NCBI GenBank assembly: GCA_954871525.1
Contig: OX940864.1
Location: 12,952,001 to 13,016,000 of the forward strand
From: Parietaria judaica
Taxonomy: Eukaryota > Streptophyta > Magnoliopsida > Rosales > Urticaceae
Length of the DNA stretch: 64,000 nt
Direction: 5' to 3'
The translations under genes and the position numbers were made by a program. The first letter of the stretch is position 1; each line of letters begins with the position of its first letter. Below are positions 37,056 to 50,342 of the stretch, in pieces. The notes beneath the pieces were generated by a model. That model worked only from the letters and a program-made list of their open reading frames with translations. It did no database searches and was not told where the DNA came from.

Positions 37056-37545
37056 CAACATGACACTAAATTAATGACAAAAAAGAAAAATGAGCATATT
37101 TTTATGTGATTCTCTCTCTAATCTTCGGGGTTCCAAAAAACACCATGTCTATGATAAGTGTGGTTGGGTCTTTATATAGTACGAGTCTAGGTCAAAATAT
37201 TGTTGTGCAAATCAAACTACTCGCAAGATAGTGATAGGTAGTCTTCCTTGGAAGGCATGATTGGCCTTCCTCGTCAGTAAGGCAACGCGTAGATAATTCG
37301 AGATTACAACATGACACTAAATTAATGACAAAAAAGAAAAATGAGCATACTAAATTTTTATGTGATTCTCTCTCTAATCTTCGGGGTTCCAAAAAGATCA
37401 TGTCTCTGATAAGTGTGGTTGGGTCTTTATATAGTACGAGTCTAGATCAAAATATTGTTGTGCTAATCAAACTACTCGCAAGATAGTGATAGGTAGTCTT
37501 CCTTGGAAGGCATGATTGGCCTTCCTCGTCAGTAAGGCAACGCGC
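37056..37545 (-). repeat. Two tandem copies of a ~251-255-bp unit, probably LTR-derived
   Basis: CAACATGACACTAAATTAATG at 37056 recurs at 37307. The shared sequence continues through CTAATCTTCGGGGTTCC, TGTGGTTGGGTC and CTTTATATAGTACGAGTCTAG to GGCAACGCG, with small indels. Read on the minus strand each unit carries TATATAAAG followed by ACCCAACCACAC, as expected of a retroelement promoter. No coding frame is preserved. It may be an LTR that grew by tandem duplication of its U3 region; this is inference. Confidence 0.6.
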
Positions 37546-38784
37546 TGATAGATGGATTTCTCTTGACTAGCGAGCAATGTTGTACTCTGATAATGTATAC
37601 ACATGTCGCCCGGCGTAGATACCGCAGAGTGATCCCGCTGGTGAGCGAGAGATCTTCGTATCTTCGTGCTTGGAACTTTCATATCCCGATGCATTAGCGG
37701 ATGCCACGAATTAAATGTTTATAAATCCAAAATGCAGCTAACAAATTGGGGTTTAGGGGTAAATAAGAAGATAAAATATTCAAATACAAGTCTATTGATA
37801 AAACTCTACAAGAAAATCTATACAGCTATTTTAATATTTGAATGTATGTTTTCTCGTGATTTTGACGATGATAGGACTAAACAAGCTTACTAGTCCAAAT
37901 ATTCCATTGTATATATATGTTCTCACATAGCTTGTTAATTTCAATTTCTTCATTTAATATATCATATGTACCTTTGCAATTGAAGGGATCCTACTAATGC
38001 ACATTTAACAAAAAGTGGAGCTTAAAATTTATTGTAAAATACTATTTTTTTTTCTTTTTTGTGCAATTAACGTCGTTTTAATGCAATATTGATGTCATGT
38101 AATATAGTCCGTTTAGTTGATTCTCAAGTAGATCCAATATATTTATATTCTTTATGATTGCAAAAAAGACTAAATAGAACAAAAGAACTCTCTCATTGAG
38201 TAATTAGAAATGGTTATTTGTCAATTTTATTTAAGGTTGAATGTTTTGCAACAAAATAGAATTGTTTAAAATAATAAAAAAAATTGGGGTGCCATGATTG
38301 ACTCGTATTATAAAACTTGGTCCCTTTGAATGTCTAGGTTTGCTTCTTTTTCTTCTTCTTCTTCTTCTTTTTTTTTTTAGATAAGCTCTATATCTATTTA
38401 CATATTATTATTATTCCAATAATTATCATCAATCACTAATAATGGATATAAACTACACCATTGAAATTATAATAAGGACATGATGATGATCACATTTGGG
38501 AGACACTTTTGGGCAAAACAAAGTTGAAAAAAAAGGAAAGAAATAAAGAGAAGAAAGTTGGTGTGTTAGGCTTATGGAAATCATGAGGTTTAATGTTGAC
38601 CAAAGACATGTTGACAAAATGTAAAAGCTTTAGATTATACGCTCCTCCTCATTTTCTCATCTCTATTTAAATGCCTATTTTGGTTTTTAAGATAAAATGA
38701 TCATCATTACATTTACTTGATAGCAATTACCGGAATTGAAGATTATGTTATGTGGCATATGTTTAGCTTAGCTTAAGTAGCTTT
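37546..38784. other. Intergenic DNA, no gene seen
   Basis: The first 150 bp continue the probable LTR-derived sequence (up to about 37700). The rest is AT-rich with short T runs and CTT repeats near 38352-38370. No gene is supported. Confidence 0.45.
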
Positions 38785-38795
38785 AAGTATCTCTC

Positions 38796-39102
38796 TCTTT
38801 AAAGGATTAAAGTTGAAGCTGATAACAAGACGCTTCTGGACAATTTTAGTGCAAACAAGACTTGTCCGATTTGGTGTATTATGTCTTTGTATGAGTCAAT
38901 TTTGTCTGATGCTATATGTTTTGAGGAGGCCAAGTTTAGCTGGTGCTCAACAAACGAAAATAAGGCCCCTCATAAATTGGGCAAATAGTCCTTTATTTTC
39001 AGTTTTAGTGATTTCTGTAGGATCGGAGATGTACCACTCTATGTACGGAGACAATTTTAGGTGGTGCTAGTTGATAAATAGAAGTTCTACCTTTAAAAAA
39101 AA
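38796..39102 (+). mobile_element. Poly(A)-tailed retroposed insert, 307 bp
   Basis: The 11-bp sequence AAGTATCTCTC lies immediately before (38785-38795) and after (39103-39113) the insert, which ends in an A run of about 9. A direct flanking repeat of this length with a 3' poly(A) is the mark of LINE-type target-primed reverse transcription. The insert is either the 3' end of a LINE, a SINE or a processed transcript. An 85-codon frame starting at 38813 runs through most of it but matches nothing I recognise. Confidence 0.75.
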
Positions 39103-39113
39103 AAGTATCTCTC

Positions 39114-39627
39114 GTTTATTCTCATTTTATTTTATTTATTTGTAAAAATCACTAATGTTACATTTTTTAGCTCATACTGCTTACGGTTCGATCAAGTACG
39201 ATGACACTTCAGATGAAAATATTTAATTTTAATTCATTAAGTGTGTTTTGCTTAATATTACTTGTCACGTGTTAAGTGGTTCAAGCGTTGTAAGGCGACC
39301 CTATCTTCTCTTTTCTCTCTATGTGAAATTCAATCATAGTTTTGGCATATCCCAATGATTTAGGGTCCTTTTTCAGAGTTTTCAGGGTTGGTGTCTTGAA
39401 TGATATCCAGAAGAGAAGAGCAATAATAATTATAATATAACACACAAAACAAGGCGTAAAAGTGAAAGACAACTTGTTGTGTTGAGGCATCTTTCAAGTG
39501 GAGCCTCACTTACTCTTTTGGGCTCTAAGCTTAGTTATAAGTTGGGCTAGGCTCATCTCAAGAGCATAAGATGCTCTAAAGTCTATATATATATATGTAT
39601 GTTAATTTGAGTATATGTAAATAAATT
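39114..39627. other. Intergenic DNA, no gene seen
   Basis: No supported gene or bounded element. Confidence 0.5.
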
Positions 39628-39635
39628 ACCCAATC

Positions 39636-40117
39636 CAAGGTTCAATTTGCCGAATTTGCCGATAAATCGCTTGCCGTTTTCGACGGATTTATCGTTTGCT
39701 TGCCGATTAATCGACGAAAAACTAATAAACACTGTAGATTATCGTTACCAACACTTATCGAGGATTATCGACACTTATCGAGGATTATTGATGAAAAATC
39801 ACTAAAATATTTTTAAGAATAAATTTACTAAGTTTATAATGTTGATAAAACATTAAAATGCCAAAAATAAAATCATTTCATACTCAAACATATGTAATAA
39901 AATATAATCTCACTCTCACATATGTAAATACTCGAATAAAATCATCAAAAAGTGCAAAATTTCTTGAAAAGTACTATATTTTCGTTATTTTTCAAGATGT
40001 TTGCCGATTTTCGACAAAAATCATGGAAAAGTACTGGCATGGCCGTCTTGCCGATAACTACTGGCAAGAAGGATAATCGAAGATTATCGAAGATAATTGT
40101 GGAAAAGTCGAACCTTG
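39636..40117. mobile_element. hAT-like MITE, CAAGGTTC family, copy 3
   Basis: A perfect 8-bp TSD, ACCCAATC, lies at 39628-39635 and 40118-40125. The ends are CAAGGTTCAATTTGCCG and, reverse complemented, CAAGGTTCGACTTTTCC. Inside are the CGATAAATCG, TTATCGA and GCCGATTAATCG motifs shared with the copies at 3883 and 26855, and the AATAAAATCAT segment shared with copy 1. It is 482 bp with no coding capacity. Its perfect TSD makes it the best-defined member and fixes the 8-bp, hAT-type duplication for the family. Confidence 0.88.
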
Positions 40118-40125
40118 ACCCAATC

Positions 40126-41544
40126 CATATATTAGACCTTGTCCTATTGCTCTATCCAAAAAAAAAAAACATGATTTTTGTGGTTTTCGGTCGAAATTGG
40201 TATTTCGGAATAATTTTGGACACCCGGGTGTTATTTTTAGTTATTTGTTTCTGGTTTGAAAAGTGTAATTTTGCATCATTTTATTTTCGATCGGCTTGGT
40301 ATCGACCATATGAAACGATATTAATATAAGAGCTAGACCATTTAGAGAGGATTGAAATTACGATACAAGTCCCTATTAATGACCCTTATCCTTGGTTTCG
40401 GGTTCTTCCCGCCACACAAGCGATACTCTTGAGTCTTGACGGCTCTAATGGTATGTTTTCTCTTTCGCCTTTCTTCTCTCAACTGGTAAAACTGTTCAAA
40501 AGATCGTATTCTGGATAAAGAATCAGAGTTTCTGAGGTGAAACGAAGTGTCCTGAGACTAAAATTCCGGTTTTCGGGATTTTATGTATCAGTAAGATGTC
40601 AAGGCACGAAATGGTTTACTCTGTGGAAAGCTGTCTTGTATATTTTAGTCTGTTCATGAGCTTAATTTTCGGATGCTAATAGTTTTTAGGAAACTTTTAC
40701 CCATCAACAAATTTATTTTGAAATATGAATGTCCGCGTATTTGTTGTCCGCAATATAATCGTTTTTGCAATATTATTTAGAGCGAGAGGATGTAACGGTG
40801 GAGGAACTCCGGCAGCAAAGGAACATATCAGAGCAAGGTCGAGGACGTTTAGGCACTAAGAGGCAGTTTAATAACTTATTCTACATTATCAATAATATTC
40901 ATTATTCGGAAAGAGGGATTGAAATTTCAGCCCAGTTTTGGTCAAATTAACAAATCGAGTGGGCTTAGTTTTCTTTATAAAAACACAGAAACCATGTACA
41001 TTTTGGAAACCCCAGAAAAGCGGGACTGGACGGAAAAAGGGCAATAACGGGTCGGTTTGATTCAAACTCCTATATGGTAACACAAATTCGATTATGATAA
41101 CAACAATATTGGTGCAGAAGCTTGGATACCACACATTTTTACTTGTTTTTGTTGAACAAAATAATACTTTTATAATGAAAACGTCAAAAACGAGATTATT
41201 CGAGGAGATTTTCCTAATGTAAAATTATCTCCAAAAATCTGGATAAGTAACAAGCACAATCAAACAAAACTGTATTATTAAGAGATAATCATTCACCGTA
41301 AAATTATTATCATTGCAACGAAAAAAAGAAATCAATAGCAAATTACAAGTGTACTTTCGAGATATATAAAGTCCAGGAGATTATGTACAGTGAAAACCAA
41401 TGAACTCGCCCGGGTGTTCTACGCAAATTTCATCTCCTAAACCGTAAATAATTCGAACCAAATACTTGAAGAGGGAGCCAGAAAGCTAAAAGTCAACTGC
41501 TATGGATAGATAATTGTACCTTTTTCTTCAAAGCGGTCTTAGCC
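40126..41544. other. Intergenic DNA and RING-gene 3' flank
   Basis: The final few hundred bases should be the 3' untranslated region of the minus-strand RING gene. From 40320 to 41060 base composition is more mixed than in the surrounding intergenic DNA, but I found no conserved frame or splice pattern. Confidence 0.5.
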
Positions 41545-42753
41545 TCAGGTCAACCGTCTCCTTCGGGGCGCACGGGAATCTCCAGTATCCAAATCCGAAA
41601 CCCTAGAAGCATCGCTTCTTCTTCTGGAAGATGAGACAATTGAGTCGATCTCCGCAGCAGTGTCCATCTGAGATTCCGAGTTTATCACTGCAGCTATGCT
41701 TGAGAAAGAATCTCGATCCTCAACCGCAGCTGGCTGCTCGTTAGTCCTGCCAGGCGGGGCTCGGAATGCTTCCACTAAATACGCGGATGACAGAGAAGGA
41801 AACCCGGTTCGGTGGGACTGTGTTCTACGAAGCAACAGAGAGTGGGCGACTGTTGCTGTCTGGTTCAAATCAACTTCATCTATCTGTGGAATCGGAGTCT
41901 GCTCTCTTCGTGGACCCCGAGCTGACAAGATCCTAGTTAGCATAGTGTTTGTTCTCTCCGCCGTTTCCCGAGCACTCTCCGTCTCCTGTGGCTGAAACAA
42001 GTCTCCCCTCAAGTCAAACCGACTCCCGAGGCGGCGGATCATCTCTTCCATGGGCAAACTCAGCATGTTTCTCTGGATCGTTTGCCTCAAACTCTCGACT
42101 CTTCGTGCTTGGGGTCGATCGGGGATCTTGAAACCCAAATCCTCTTCATCCTCTCCCTTGTGGGACCCACGGCCGTATATCGGTGTAACATTCTTGAGAG
42201 TGACCTCGCCTTTACACACCGGACACTCCTTTGCGTCGGAGTGGAAATGCAGCCACCGGTAGAGACACGACCAACAGAACATATGGCCGCAGCACGTCAC
42301 AACCGGGTTCTTTGCCAAGTCCAAACAGATGTTGCAATCGAAGAACCCACCGTCGTCTTCGCTATTCTTCTCCGCTCCGTCCTTATTCTGCAACGCCTCT
42401 TCAAGCAAAAACCCGTTGTTATTCTCGCAAGTCTTGGGTGGCTCGGTGGTTCTTACTTCTTCATCAACAGCGACACTACCCTCACCAGCCTGCAACGTCC
42501 TTGCAGAACCAGAATTGACCATCAGATCGTTTAGCTCCATCGAGATCCTCTCAGTCTCGGGGGTGAAATGCTGACGCCGCCACCTCGACCTATGGCGGGC
42601 CCCGATCCGTACGGCTTCCCTGATTCTAAGAATGTGGTCGTCATCCCAAGAATCCAAACTCATAGGGTTACTAGAAACCGAGCCGGAGTTCGGCTCGGGA
42701 CCGGGAAGCAGGTTCAGATCGAGGCTCATCGCATCAGAAGCCTCCTCCGCCAT
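41545..42753 (-). CDS. RING-type E3 ubiquitin ligase, MUSE1/MUSE2-like
   Basis: A single-exon frame of 402 aa. The N-terminus is acidic (MSLDLNLLPGPEP) and is followed by a conserved basic helix (REAVRIGARHRSRWRRQHF, about 45-63). A C3HC4 RING lies at residues 140-180: C140-x2-C143, C155-x-H157, C160-x2-C163, C177-x2-C180 (CNICLDLAKNP ... CGHMFCWSCLYRWL ... CPVCKGEV). The RING is of the RNF5/RMA class, but the protein is much longer than the RMA enzymes and I see no C-terminal membrane segment. Instead the tail is Ser/Arg-rich. Length, the SLDLNL motif and the arginine-rich helix fit the Arabidopsis MUSE1/MUSE2 pair, which act redundantly to ubiquitinate partners of NLR immune receptors. The start ATG at 42753 is the first in frame, with an A-rich leader upstream on the coding strand. 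The exact orthologue is inference. Confidence 0.88.
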   Translation of the reverse strand: MAEEASDAMSLDLNLLPGPEPNSGSVSSNPMSLDSWDDDHILRIREAVRIGARHRSRWRRQHFTPETERISMELNDLMVNSGSARTLQAGEGSVAVDEEVRTTEPPKTCENNNGFLLEEALQNKDGAEKNSEDDGGFFDCNICLDLAKNPVVTCCGHMFCWSCLYRWLHFHSDAKECPVCKGEVTLKNVTPIYGRGSHKGEDEEDLGFKIPDRPQARRVESLRQTIQRNMLSLPMEEMIRRLGSRFDLRGDLFQPQETESARETAERTNTMLTRILSARGPRREQTPIPQIDEVDLNQTATVAHSLLLRRTQSHRTGFPSLSSAYLVEAFRAPPGRTNEQPAAVEDRDSFSSIAAVINSESQMDTAAEIDSIVSSSRRRSDASRVSDLDTGDSRAPRRRRLT

Positions 42754-44313
42754 CGAAAAAAAAAAAAAAACACCTCAGCCTCTCTGAAGTCTACGCTATC
42801 ACAATCTTCAATAAACTAAATCGCTCAAAATCGAAGAGAACCATTCGAAGCTCCTTATTCCTAAGCTCTGATCACAAACGCAACAAAACCCTAAAATCCC
42901 CAAAATTGATCAGCCTCATTCGAATAACATCCGAATTGGGAACAGACTCAACAAACACCAAACTCACAATACAAGACACAGCACGTCCGACTCTGAGCCA
43001 AAGCCATAACTACAAATTGGGAAATGAAATTCGGCAATCCAAAAGTTAGGTCAAAATCGAGAGAAACGAAACACCTGACAAGGTAGGAAGATTAGGTCTC
43101 GGAGCTCAGCAAGCTTCGATTCAGAGTCGATGAGATGGAATCCGAACCATCCGAGTCGGAATCTCCATCAAAGACTGGAACTTCCTTCAACCATCGATCC
43201 GAGGAGAGAGCGAGACGAGACAGGAGAGAGAAGAAACCTATTTTTGTGCGTTGTTTCTGAGTCGCGAATTGCAGACAGAAATCATCGAATCTGAAAGGCT
43301 CTGATCAAATCCAACGGCCGAGATTCAAGCTATGGCCCACAACACTATATTAATCACGTGGCTCTTGTTGACTTTATCGGCATATGGAACTCGAACAGTC
43401 CACGTGGCATGTCCACGTGTAAAACTTTTAAGCTTCAATCTCTTTCTCTCTCCTCATAAGCCCAAGCTCAAGTTAAACACCACAAATTTAGGTACCATTT
43501 TCATATTTTTTTACTTTCGTACAATTTTTTTTTTTTGAAAGATTACACAAAATTATGTTCTAAAAGTATAAGATTTTTTTTCTTTTTCAAGGAACAGCAA
43601 AATTAGACTTTACTAACACAAATATTTCATAAAAATCTCATCATCAATTTTTTTTTTTTAAATTTCAATATACATAAATTAAATAATGTTACTTAGCAAT
43701 TTCTTCACAAACATCATGGTAAAAGACGTGGTTTGGACTGAAGTTGTAACAAGTAAAATGAAAAGAGTCGTTAAGAGCCGATAAACCAACAAACATGCTT
43801 TTCGGAGCCTTTCGTGTTTGGTTTTTTTTTTTTTTTTTTTTTTTTTCAAAGACGTGTTTCGGTTATTATTTATGTAATTTTAAGTTGATCTTTTAGTCGA
43901 GTAAGCTCATTACAACAAAATCTTTCCAGTAGAGCTCCGCTACGTACTCAAGCATGCAACGCAAAACAACAACACAGTGTTTGACTCGTTACGAGCCTAA
44001 TTTTAACTTTGTCAATAATGAAAAACCTAAAATATTCTGAAATAATTCGACAAATATTTCTCAAGTGGACTGTATAATTATTAATGCCACATTATTATCA
44101 CATAAACTTTTTTTCAAACGTACATATATTCGACTAATTTTCTTAATTAATTAGCCGAACAAAATTAGGATTAACATATTATTACATGGATTCACCACCT
44201 TATAGTAATCCATACAATATAAGACATAAACACACACACACACATATATATATATATATGTATAAACTATTCGAAGCTAATTGTTTTCTTGTTGAAAAAT
44301 CATAAGCGCTTCC
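42754..44313. other. RING gene promoter side and peroxidase 3' flank
   Basis: Positions 42754 to about 43260 are the probable 5' untranslated region and promoter of the minus-strand RING gene; composition is mixed and an intron in the leader is possible. A CCACGTGGCA motif with a flanking CCACGTG lies near 43400-43417. From 43500 on the DNA is AT-rich with long T runs (43818-43846) and is the 3' side of the peroxidase gene. Confidence 0.5.
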
Positions 44314-45529
<1,216 letters not shown>

Positions 45530-45607
45530 TCAAGCTCTATTTTACTATCAAGTAGTATAAGCATAGTTCTTTCTTGTCCTTGTAGTTTGATACTTGCTGA
45601 ACACCCG

Positions 45608-45615
45608 TATATATA
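45608..45615 (-). promoter_or_regulatory. TATA box of the peroxidase gene
   Basis: TATATATA read on the minus strand, about 90 bp before the start codon at 45520. Position and sequence fit a plant core promoter. Confidence 0.6.
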
Positions 45616-45712
45616 GCCGTTAAATTTGAAATATGTCACGTATATTCTTCTATTTGATTGGAAATAATCCATAATATACTTCTATTTAATATTTTGGTTA
45701 TTATAAAAAGTG

Positions 45713-45750
<38 letters not shown>

Positions 45751-46789
45751 TTGAAATTGAATCCAATGTATGCATGAAGAAAAGTCACGAGTATTTCTCA
45801 TATTATTACATTTTGCAAAATATCCTCCTCTAGTCCAGAAATTTAGAATTATTTGCAACTTGCAATCTTATATTTTGTATCTTGGGAAAAGTCAATTTTG
45901 TATATTAATAATTAATTTATAGTCATTCATGGTCGATTTAGTTTCTAACCCTAAAATGGGACATTCAAATCAGACGTAGCAACGTTCATAACCGTCATGC
46001 AAATACCGTTGAGGCGACACGGGGCCGGGTGACACAAGTATTTTAAGGCGTGAACAATGTTATTTTTAATTTTTTATGCCGTTCAAGCACGACCGTTGTG
46101 TTTTTTTTTTCTTCACTCTTTCACGAAAGATTTTAAACGATCGGTTGTATTAGTGTAATTAGAATAATTAATATAGTATCACTCACATTGAAAAGTCCTT
46201 TATTTTGGCTCGAGATTATGTGAGAAGAAAGCAAATATTTTGTCATATAATATATATATATATATATATATAACGTACTCTTCTTGCCCATTGAAATGTC
46301 AAATACATTAATTAAATTTTGTTTTCTAACAGCCAAGAACAGAATTTTTCAAATGCATTTTTTGACTCTATGCTACTCTATGGATCTGAAATTGATTATT
46401 GTTAAGCTATAAACACTATTTAATTTTGAACATATTTTAGTTGTAGGTGAGCTTGTGCTGTTTGATTTCGATTTTAAACACAAATAAAGTTCACTTGAAT
46501 TGAAGTTGATGGCACGATCTTACACTAGTGTTTTTTTTTAATTAAAAAATAATACAATGACCCGACTAATTCAAGCCGTCACTTTTACTAACATCTTTTA
46601 TCTATCCTAAGTTAGTCAAAAAAATTTTTTATGTTAGGAGTACAAAGAAACATTTCCCGGTAATTCCCTTTTAAAACCAAAATATTTGAATCTTGAAACT
46701 CATCAACTTATAACACAAGTCATAAAATCAAACTTGAAACATCAATAGAAAACCTAAGGACATAAGAAAAACACCTAGTCTTGTCTTTT
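45616..46789. other. Peroxidase promoter side, AT-rich
   Basis: TA dinucleotide runs lie at 45717-45748 and 46250-46271. There is no gene. Confidence 0.5.
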
Positions 46790-49700
46790 TTTATTATTAC
46801 GGAAAAACAACGTCTTTATTCAGTGGTGACCCATCTCCTACCCATCCTCGCACGCCTCCCACCGTCGCCGCCCAATCCACCGTGAAGTCATATCATAGGT
46901 TTCTTACCTACAGTACGAACGAAAAACATTTTGTGTGAGCTAAAAGCTCAGTGAGATACAACTATTTTCTCACAAAAATAACTTAAAGAAAACATAACAT
47001 CCAAATGTCCAATTATGCTTCATTTTACGTTTTAGGATCTATTATTAATCTTGTCCTAGGTGATCACCATTGTGTACGTACCACTTTATTCGCGCGAGAC
47101 TCAATAGATCGATGGGGGTGCACATGTCCCGAAGCCTAAGGTCAACATATTGGACGGTTCATGATACCATCAGATTAATCCTTTCTTCTTTCCTTTCAAC
47201 TCGGGGAGAAATCTAATCATCGTCCCATTCTCTTCTTTTTTTTAGGATCTTTTTAAAACATCATAAGCCTCACACGATTAGTTCGATAGAGGGGGCACGA
47301 CACTTCATTCATATGTTATACTTGTTTATATTGTTAACATGCATAAATGACTAGAAGATTCATCCATAACCATAATAATCATTTTCACAAATTTCATATT
47401 GTATATCACCATTTATCATTAATGGCATTCTTCATATCTTTACAATCACATCGATCGTCATATAATAATAAATCTTTCGTGACGTTTCAACGTCGTTGAA
47501 TCCTCAAAACATATCTAATGCAGACATTCATGAGGCAATATAACAAGCAAACATTTTTCACACATCCAATATATTTAAATAAAGCACACAACAAACATGT
47601 TCAATGTATTTATATTTTCAAACAAATTCGTATGGCAGTGAGGTTGAACTCACCTGAATCGCTACGATAATGCTTCTCGCGACTCCGACGAAGATACCTC
47701 TACGAGCGATAATCCTAGATAATAATTACCCAACTAAAAATTAGCTTTGATCACTAGCAAAAACATTCCTAGAACTTGACATAAAGACCAAAAGAGATTT
47801 TGGTTTTCCAAAGGAGTTTTGAGGTATTTCCTCGATATAATAAAATCGGCATGGAACTGGAAAAATCGTTCTTAACAAACTGCCATTATTTTTCGAAAAA
47901 TAAGAACTTTCGTGTTTTAGAAATTTTCAAAAGAGAACTGTAACTATGAGATATGTCAATTTTTTTGTTCGGCCAGATTCTTATAACTTGATTTCGGGCT
48001 AGATCCCGAAGAATTTTCAAATTTCTTAAAACGCAAAACATTCTAGAAATTGGATTCTCTATAAAATCTATCTCTACATAAAATCTCCAATTCGGACTCT
48101 ATGAATTTTAAAAATAAAAACGAAAATCTGATCTGCAGAATTTTATCGTTTTTTCAGAAATTTTAAAAATTGAAAATACGATTTCGAGCGATTTAGAGCT
48201 CAACAAAATTCTGAAATTAAATCTGGGACTTATATGAACCTAATAGAAGTTGTGGTTAAAATTTCAGCCAAAACCCCTACGTTGTTTGGGAGATAAAAAT
48301 TCGACAAAATTTTGCCACTTGGGATTACGAAAATAAAATTGAATTTATTAAGATAAGCAAACACATACCTTGATTAGGGAAGAAGAAGAAATTTTCTAGC
48401 TGATGAGATTGAAGACTCAATGAGTTTTTCACTCTATAATCTCAAGAGAATTTCTAAGTTTTGGAAAGAATGAAGCTTTGGGAGAGATTTGTGAAAGGTA
48501 TAAAACCCTAACTACCTAATTTTCGCAGCTCCCTTTAAATATCAATACAATTGAGTGATATTAGCGGCGAAAGTCACTAATTTAATACATATTCTTTTAA
48601 GGGTTAATGACGATTAAAATACCCAAAGTTTAGTCAAAGAACCCTTCGTGTACCTAAAGTTGAAAAGTGGTGGCAAAAGTACCCAAAATCACATTTGGGG
48701 AGTTGACCACTCCATTCTCGTAACGCAATTAACTTACCCGTTATCTCTGGCCACGTGGAAAAACGTGCGTGGCTGATGTAAAGGGCGATTTTCACCACCC
48801 TTTTCCAGTCACAAAGATAATCATCAAATAACAGAAAAAAACCACAACAATTGATGAATATCTCTGTTTTTTTATATTTTCCGAAAACGAGCTCGGTTTT
48901 CTTCCGTTGAATAGCTGGACAGATGAAGGATCATGAGCCTCAAGCTTCTCTCAGTTTCCTTAACCTTTTCTATTACAAGAATTCTTTTCTCTTTCCGGGC
49001 CTTTTTTCTCTATTTTTCCGAACCTTTACAAATGAGGCTTATCTTGCCTTTTATAGAGTTCACAATGCCTTCCCCTCGCATCCTTCCCGCCTTTTTCTCT
49101 TTAATCATTCGCTTTCTGGCGTGATTTGAGGGCAGCATGGTTAATCCCTGCTTTATGTCACTTCCGAGCAGGCTGCCGTTATGGGTAGGTACGCCTCATT
49201 AAATGCGCATCCTGTCAGCCGTCATTCGGCTCTGCAAACCTCGTCGCTGGTGTTTTCATCGAGTGAGTAGGTCGGCTTCATTAAATGCACATCTCGTCAA
49301 TGGTCATTCGGCCCTGCATAATCATCATGACGAAATTCCTCGTCGGGTGCGATGGGACGCTTCATCGCAGCTTGCTTTCATGTGGCTGCGTCTCCTCGTG
49401 GATGAGCCTCCTCGGGGGTATTCTTCCTCGGGGATGTTCCTCCTCGGGGATAATCCCCCTCGGGTGATGAACTTCCTCGCCTCCCCTCATGTCGTTTATG
49501 GACAAAACGACACGAGTTGTGTTGAGGATGGATTTGACCAAATCCGACCTTAACAGCTGACATGACAATTTTTTTGCCACGTGGACGAGCCCAATCAGGG
49601 GTTTAATTCGTTATTTTGTCGTAAACCAGGCTAATCTGAGCTCATCCACGTGACAAAAAATTGCTATCTCAGCAACCCACGTTTGTCCATGGGGCCAGAG

Positions 49701-50240
49701 TTAACAGTCAAGTTAAGTGCGTTACGAGAATGGAGTGGTCAACGCCCCAAATATGACTTTGGGTACTTTTGCCACCACTTTTAGACTTTGGGTACACGAG
49801 GGGTTCTTTGACCAAACTTTGGGTATTATTACCGTCATTAACCCCTTCTTTTAATATATAGTATATTATTATTAAAAAGTTAGATATTACAGTATTAAGC
49901 AAATGATTAAGTTAGTAACTTCCGCCACTAATATCATTCACAAAGTTAAATTATTCTTTGGCTATTAGAAATTACAATATCAATATGAAAGGAGAATAAT
50001 AGTAAAGCATTAGCACAGTGTTTAAGTCATAATTATTAGATTGAACTATTTTCCTCGTCAATTCAGCAAAACTATTTCAATTTTTAAGTGTTACTATATA
50101 TATCACTATATTTGAGAAAGATAAATCAAATTTACCATCACTCTTACTGTCTTTATCGTATAGGGAATATTCTAAAATCGAAGTCACAAGATCCATATAG
50201 TTACAAACTACTTAACACAATATACATATAGTTTTGTTAT
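46790..50240 (-). mobile_element. Probable large LTR-derived block, interrupted by a MULE
   Basis: Read on the minus strand, sequence flanking the MULE at 48601-49845 continues as CGCCGCTAATATCACTCAA then TTTAAAGGG, a TATA-like promoter, with a leader rich in CAAATCTCTCCC and TTCTTCTTCCC. A long non-coding stretch follows, ending near TCACTGAGCTTTTAGCTCAC (about 46938-46957), a segment type seen at the end of very long plant gypsy LTRs. I found no TSD and no protein, so whether this is a solo LTR and where it ends are open. Boundaries are approximate. Confidence 0.35.
48601..49845. mobile_element. Mutator-like element with ~140-bp inverted repeats
   Basis: A perfect 9-bp TSD, TTCTTTTAA, lies at 48592-48600 and 49846-49854, the Mutator signature. 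The long inverted repeats begin GGGTTAATGACG and include ACCCAAAGT, GTGGTGGCAAAAGTACCC, GGGGAGTTGACCACTCC and CTCGTAACGC. Near-identical termini recur at 63611. The roughly 1 kb interior has no transposase. It carries mixed-composition sequence with CTATAAAAGGCAAGATAAGC on the minus strand (about 49037-49056, TATA-like) and an imperfect duplicated CATTAAATGC.CATC segment (49198 and 49280). That suggests a captured promoter-type fragment. Confidence 0.85.
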
Positions 50241-50342
50241 CAAGAGCACGATGGTCAAGAAAAGTGGGTTTGTATTTTTGTTTGTTTGAATTGGTTTGTT
50301 TTTTAGTTATTTATAAGACATTAGTTTAAATATTTATAATCG

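Noticed and set aside
40765..40950. 61-residue frame in the mixed-composition stretch downstream of the RING gene
   Set aside because: It has no domain, splice partners or codon pattern to support it.
48923..49580. Several short frames inside the 48.6-kb MULE
   Set aside because: They overlap on both strands with no domain. The interior looks like promoter or LTR-type sequence and not a transposase or a captured coding exon.
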